From: Candidatus Methanophagales archaeon
Lineage (GTDB): Archaea > Halobacteriota > Syntropharchaeia > Alkanophagales > Methanospirareceae
DNA length: 5,915 bases
Assembly: GCA_021159475.1 (NCBI GenBank)
Contig: JAGGRS010000150.1
Span: forward strand, 1 to 5,915
Direction: 5' to 3'
The notes below the pieces were generated by a model, which did not search any database, had not been told where the DNA came from, and worked only from the letters and a program-made list of their open reading frames with translations. Shown one piece after another: positions 5,174 through 5,915 of this stretch. Positions within the stretch are counted from its first letter, which is position 1; each line of letters begins with the position of its first letter. Position numbers and translations under genes: made by a program.

Positions 5174-5630
5174 GGACCAGGCGATTCTACGTATAACGCA
5201 GGATGGGCTACCACTGGCTAAGGAGCCTTTCCGCGTGATTGCCAGCCAGACAGGTCTAACAGAGGAGGAGGTGATAGCGCGGTTGAAGAAGTTGAAGAGT
5301 AGTGGAGTGATCAAGCGGCTTGGCATCTCTGTAAATCAGCGCAAGATAGGCATAGTGGCAAATGCGGTGGTGGCATGGAAGGTGCCGGAACAGCTCGTGG
5401 AACGCATTGGGACTATACTATCTTCTTATAAGGAGGTGACTCACTGCTATGAACGCGTGATTATACCGGGTAAGTGGGAATATAATCTCTTTACGGTCGT
5501 TCATGGCTACAATCGTGAGTCTGTGGAGCGATTCGCGAAGCGAATGTCCGATGTTATCGGAATCAAAGACTATATAGTCATGTTCAGCAATGAGCAGTTC
5601 AAGAGAGCGAGTGTCAAGCATCCATTCTGA
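5160..5630 (+). CDS. ahbB: AhbB, sirohaem decarboxylase beta subunit (Lrp/AsnC-like)
   Basis: AhbB is the partner of AhbA in the heterodimeric sirohaem decarboxylase. From ATG 5160 it is 156 aa, a normal length. The helix-turn-helix part (DKDQAILRITQDGLPLAKEP, then IASQTGLTEEEVIARLKKL and SGVIKRLGI) parallels AhbA closely, showing the two arose by duplication. The diagnostic C-terminal half has VAWKVPE (71-77), THCYERVIIPGKWEYNLF (94-111) and TVVHG (112-116), the AhbB form of the block in which Pro-x-x-W-x-YNLF replaces the AhbA HDYNLWF. MFSNEQFKRASVK near the end matches the family's FS-x-x-x-FKK tail. An upstream ATG at 5082 would need a 26-residue extension fully overlapping ahbA and has no ribosome binding site. 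It is the last gene of the ahbD-ahbA-ahbB unit, with hairpins following its TGA. Confidence 0.82.
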   Translation: MMDDKDQAILRITQDGLPLAKEPFRVIASQTGLTEEEVIARLKKLKSSGVIKRLGISVNQRKIGIVANAVVAWKVPEQLVERIGTILSSYKEVTHCYERVIIPGKWEYNLFTVVHGYNRESVERFAKRMSDVIGIKDYIVMFSNEQFKRASVKHPF

Positions 5631-5637
5631 TGGCAAT

Positions 5638-5755
5638 GCAATTTTTTGATAATCGAAATTGCGGATGGTATTTTGATAAAAATATCGGTAGTTTTGGCTT
5701 CATCCCAAAACTAAGGGATCTTCGGCAGTGTAACCTCGGGATTTTTACCAAAATC
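5638..5755 (+). terminator. Hairpin cluster after ahbB, probable terminator region
   Basis: Four small hairpins follow the ahbB stop. They are 5638-5644 with 5656-5662 (GCAATTT/AAATTGC, 7 bp), 5667-5674 with 5679-5686 (8 bp, one G-T pair, GATA loop), 5689-5697 with 5705-5713 (TAGTTTTGG/CCAAAACTA, 9 bp, 7-nt loop) and 5740-5745 with 5750-5755 (GATTTT/AAAATC, 6 bp). T-runs at 5642-5647 and 5742-5746 and a T-rich stretch (5754-5765) match the U-tracts at which archaeal RNA polymerase terminates. A structured leader of the next gene is an alternative. Confidence 0.45.
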
Positions 5756-5789
5756 TTCTTTTGTTATGGGGCGTGCATGAGAAATAAGG

Positions 5790-5806
5790 GTTATTTAAAA
5801 ATTTAA
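5790..5806 (+). promoter_or_regulatory. AT-rich TATA-like region near the window end
   Basis: TTATTTAAAAATTTAAA is a strong TATA-like tract in an otherwise mixed spacer. On the plus strand it would start transcription near 5820-5825, which is after the ATG at 5817. It could therefore serve a start further on, such as the GTG at 5861. It could also read in the minus direction. Which is right cannot be decided from this window. Confidence 0.35.
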
Positions 5807-5915
5807 ACTATACAATATGGGGGAGCCAAAGAAGAGAGTTTCTCCCGGATTGCCAACCAGGTGAATCGGGACTTCGAAAGACTTATCTTCCTGTGCATAC
5901 TCGGTGCAGTAAGAG
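5807..5915 (+). CDS. Possible 5' end of a next gene (partial, start unclear)
   Basis: A plus-strand frame is open from after a TAA (5804-5806) to the window edge and reads AKEESFSRIANQVNRDFE and then RLIFLCILGAVR, which looks like real protein with a hydrophobic segment. It lacks an ATG; a GTG at 5861 is possible. The nearby ATG at 5817 is one base out of this frame, separated by a run of five G. The minus strand is also open over the same stretch, from the window edge down to a stop near 5801. Treat this as a candidate only. Confidence 0.22.

Noticed and set aside
4883..5326. 147-aa minus-strand reading frame
   Set aside because: It spans the ahbA/ahbB junction, both of which carry diagnostic family motifs on the plus strand.
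4673..5630. Pair of Lrp/AsnC transcription regulators
   Set aside because: The helix-turn-helix is real, but THNYRREHDYNLWF and THCYERVIIPGKWEYNLF with an adjacent ahbD identify sirohaem decarboxylase subunits.
1..5915. CRISPR array, tRNA or rRNA genes
   Set aside because: No regularly spaced direct repeats and no tRNA-like arms or rRNA core sequences were found on reading.

Overview
The window most likely comes from an archaeon, probably a methanogen or a relative of methane- or alkane-oxidising Euryarchaeota. This is inferred from TTTTAAA/TTTATATA-type TATA boxes, GGGGGTGAT-type ribosome binding sites, tightly overlapping genes, and an anaerobic siroheme-dependent haem pathway whose radical SAM protein has the HCPHCYIDA signature. 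I cannot name the species. Base composition is near balanced in the genes and clearly A/T-richer in the spacers.

Region 1 (1-178): the last codons of an upstream gene end at 70, followed by a TATA promoter. Region 2 (179-3029): a two-gene unit in which a 118-aa protein of unknown function overlaps by 8 nt an 833-aa GT5-like glucan synthase/glycosyltransferase. The large protein has a non-standard N-terminal domain and a C-terminal beta-sandwich-like tail. Region 3 (3030-3600): a promoter with a palindromic operator candidate, then a short 380-bp element bounded by 40-nt imperfect terminal inverted repeats (3121-3160 and 3461-3500). The element holds a broken minus-strand reading frame. Region 4 (3601-5630): ahbD-ahbA-ahbB, overlapping head to tail. 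Region 5 (5631-5915): closely spaced hairpins (probable terminator region), then an AT-rich promoter-like stretch and a possible new gene at the edge.

The three ahb genes cover the first and last steps of haem b synthesis from sirohaem: AhbA/AhbB decarboxylate sirohaem, and AhbD converts Fe-coproporphyrin III to haem b. The middle enzyme AhbC is not in the window.

The most notable observation is that the inverted-repeat element appears to sit inside the original 5' end of ahbD. Joining the flanks across one copy of a TATA target site restores one uninterrupted frame from an ATG at 3078, correctly placed behind the 3033 promoter, into the radical SAM domain. The gene seems now to rely on a substitute TATA box (3561) and an internal ATG (3601) with its own ribosome binding site. 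This is read from sequence alone and needs comparison with an uninterrupted homologue.
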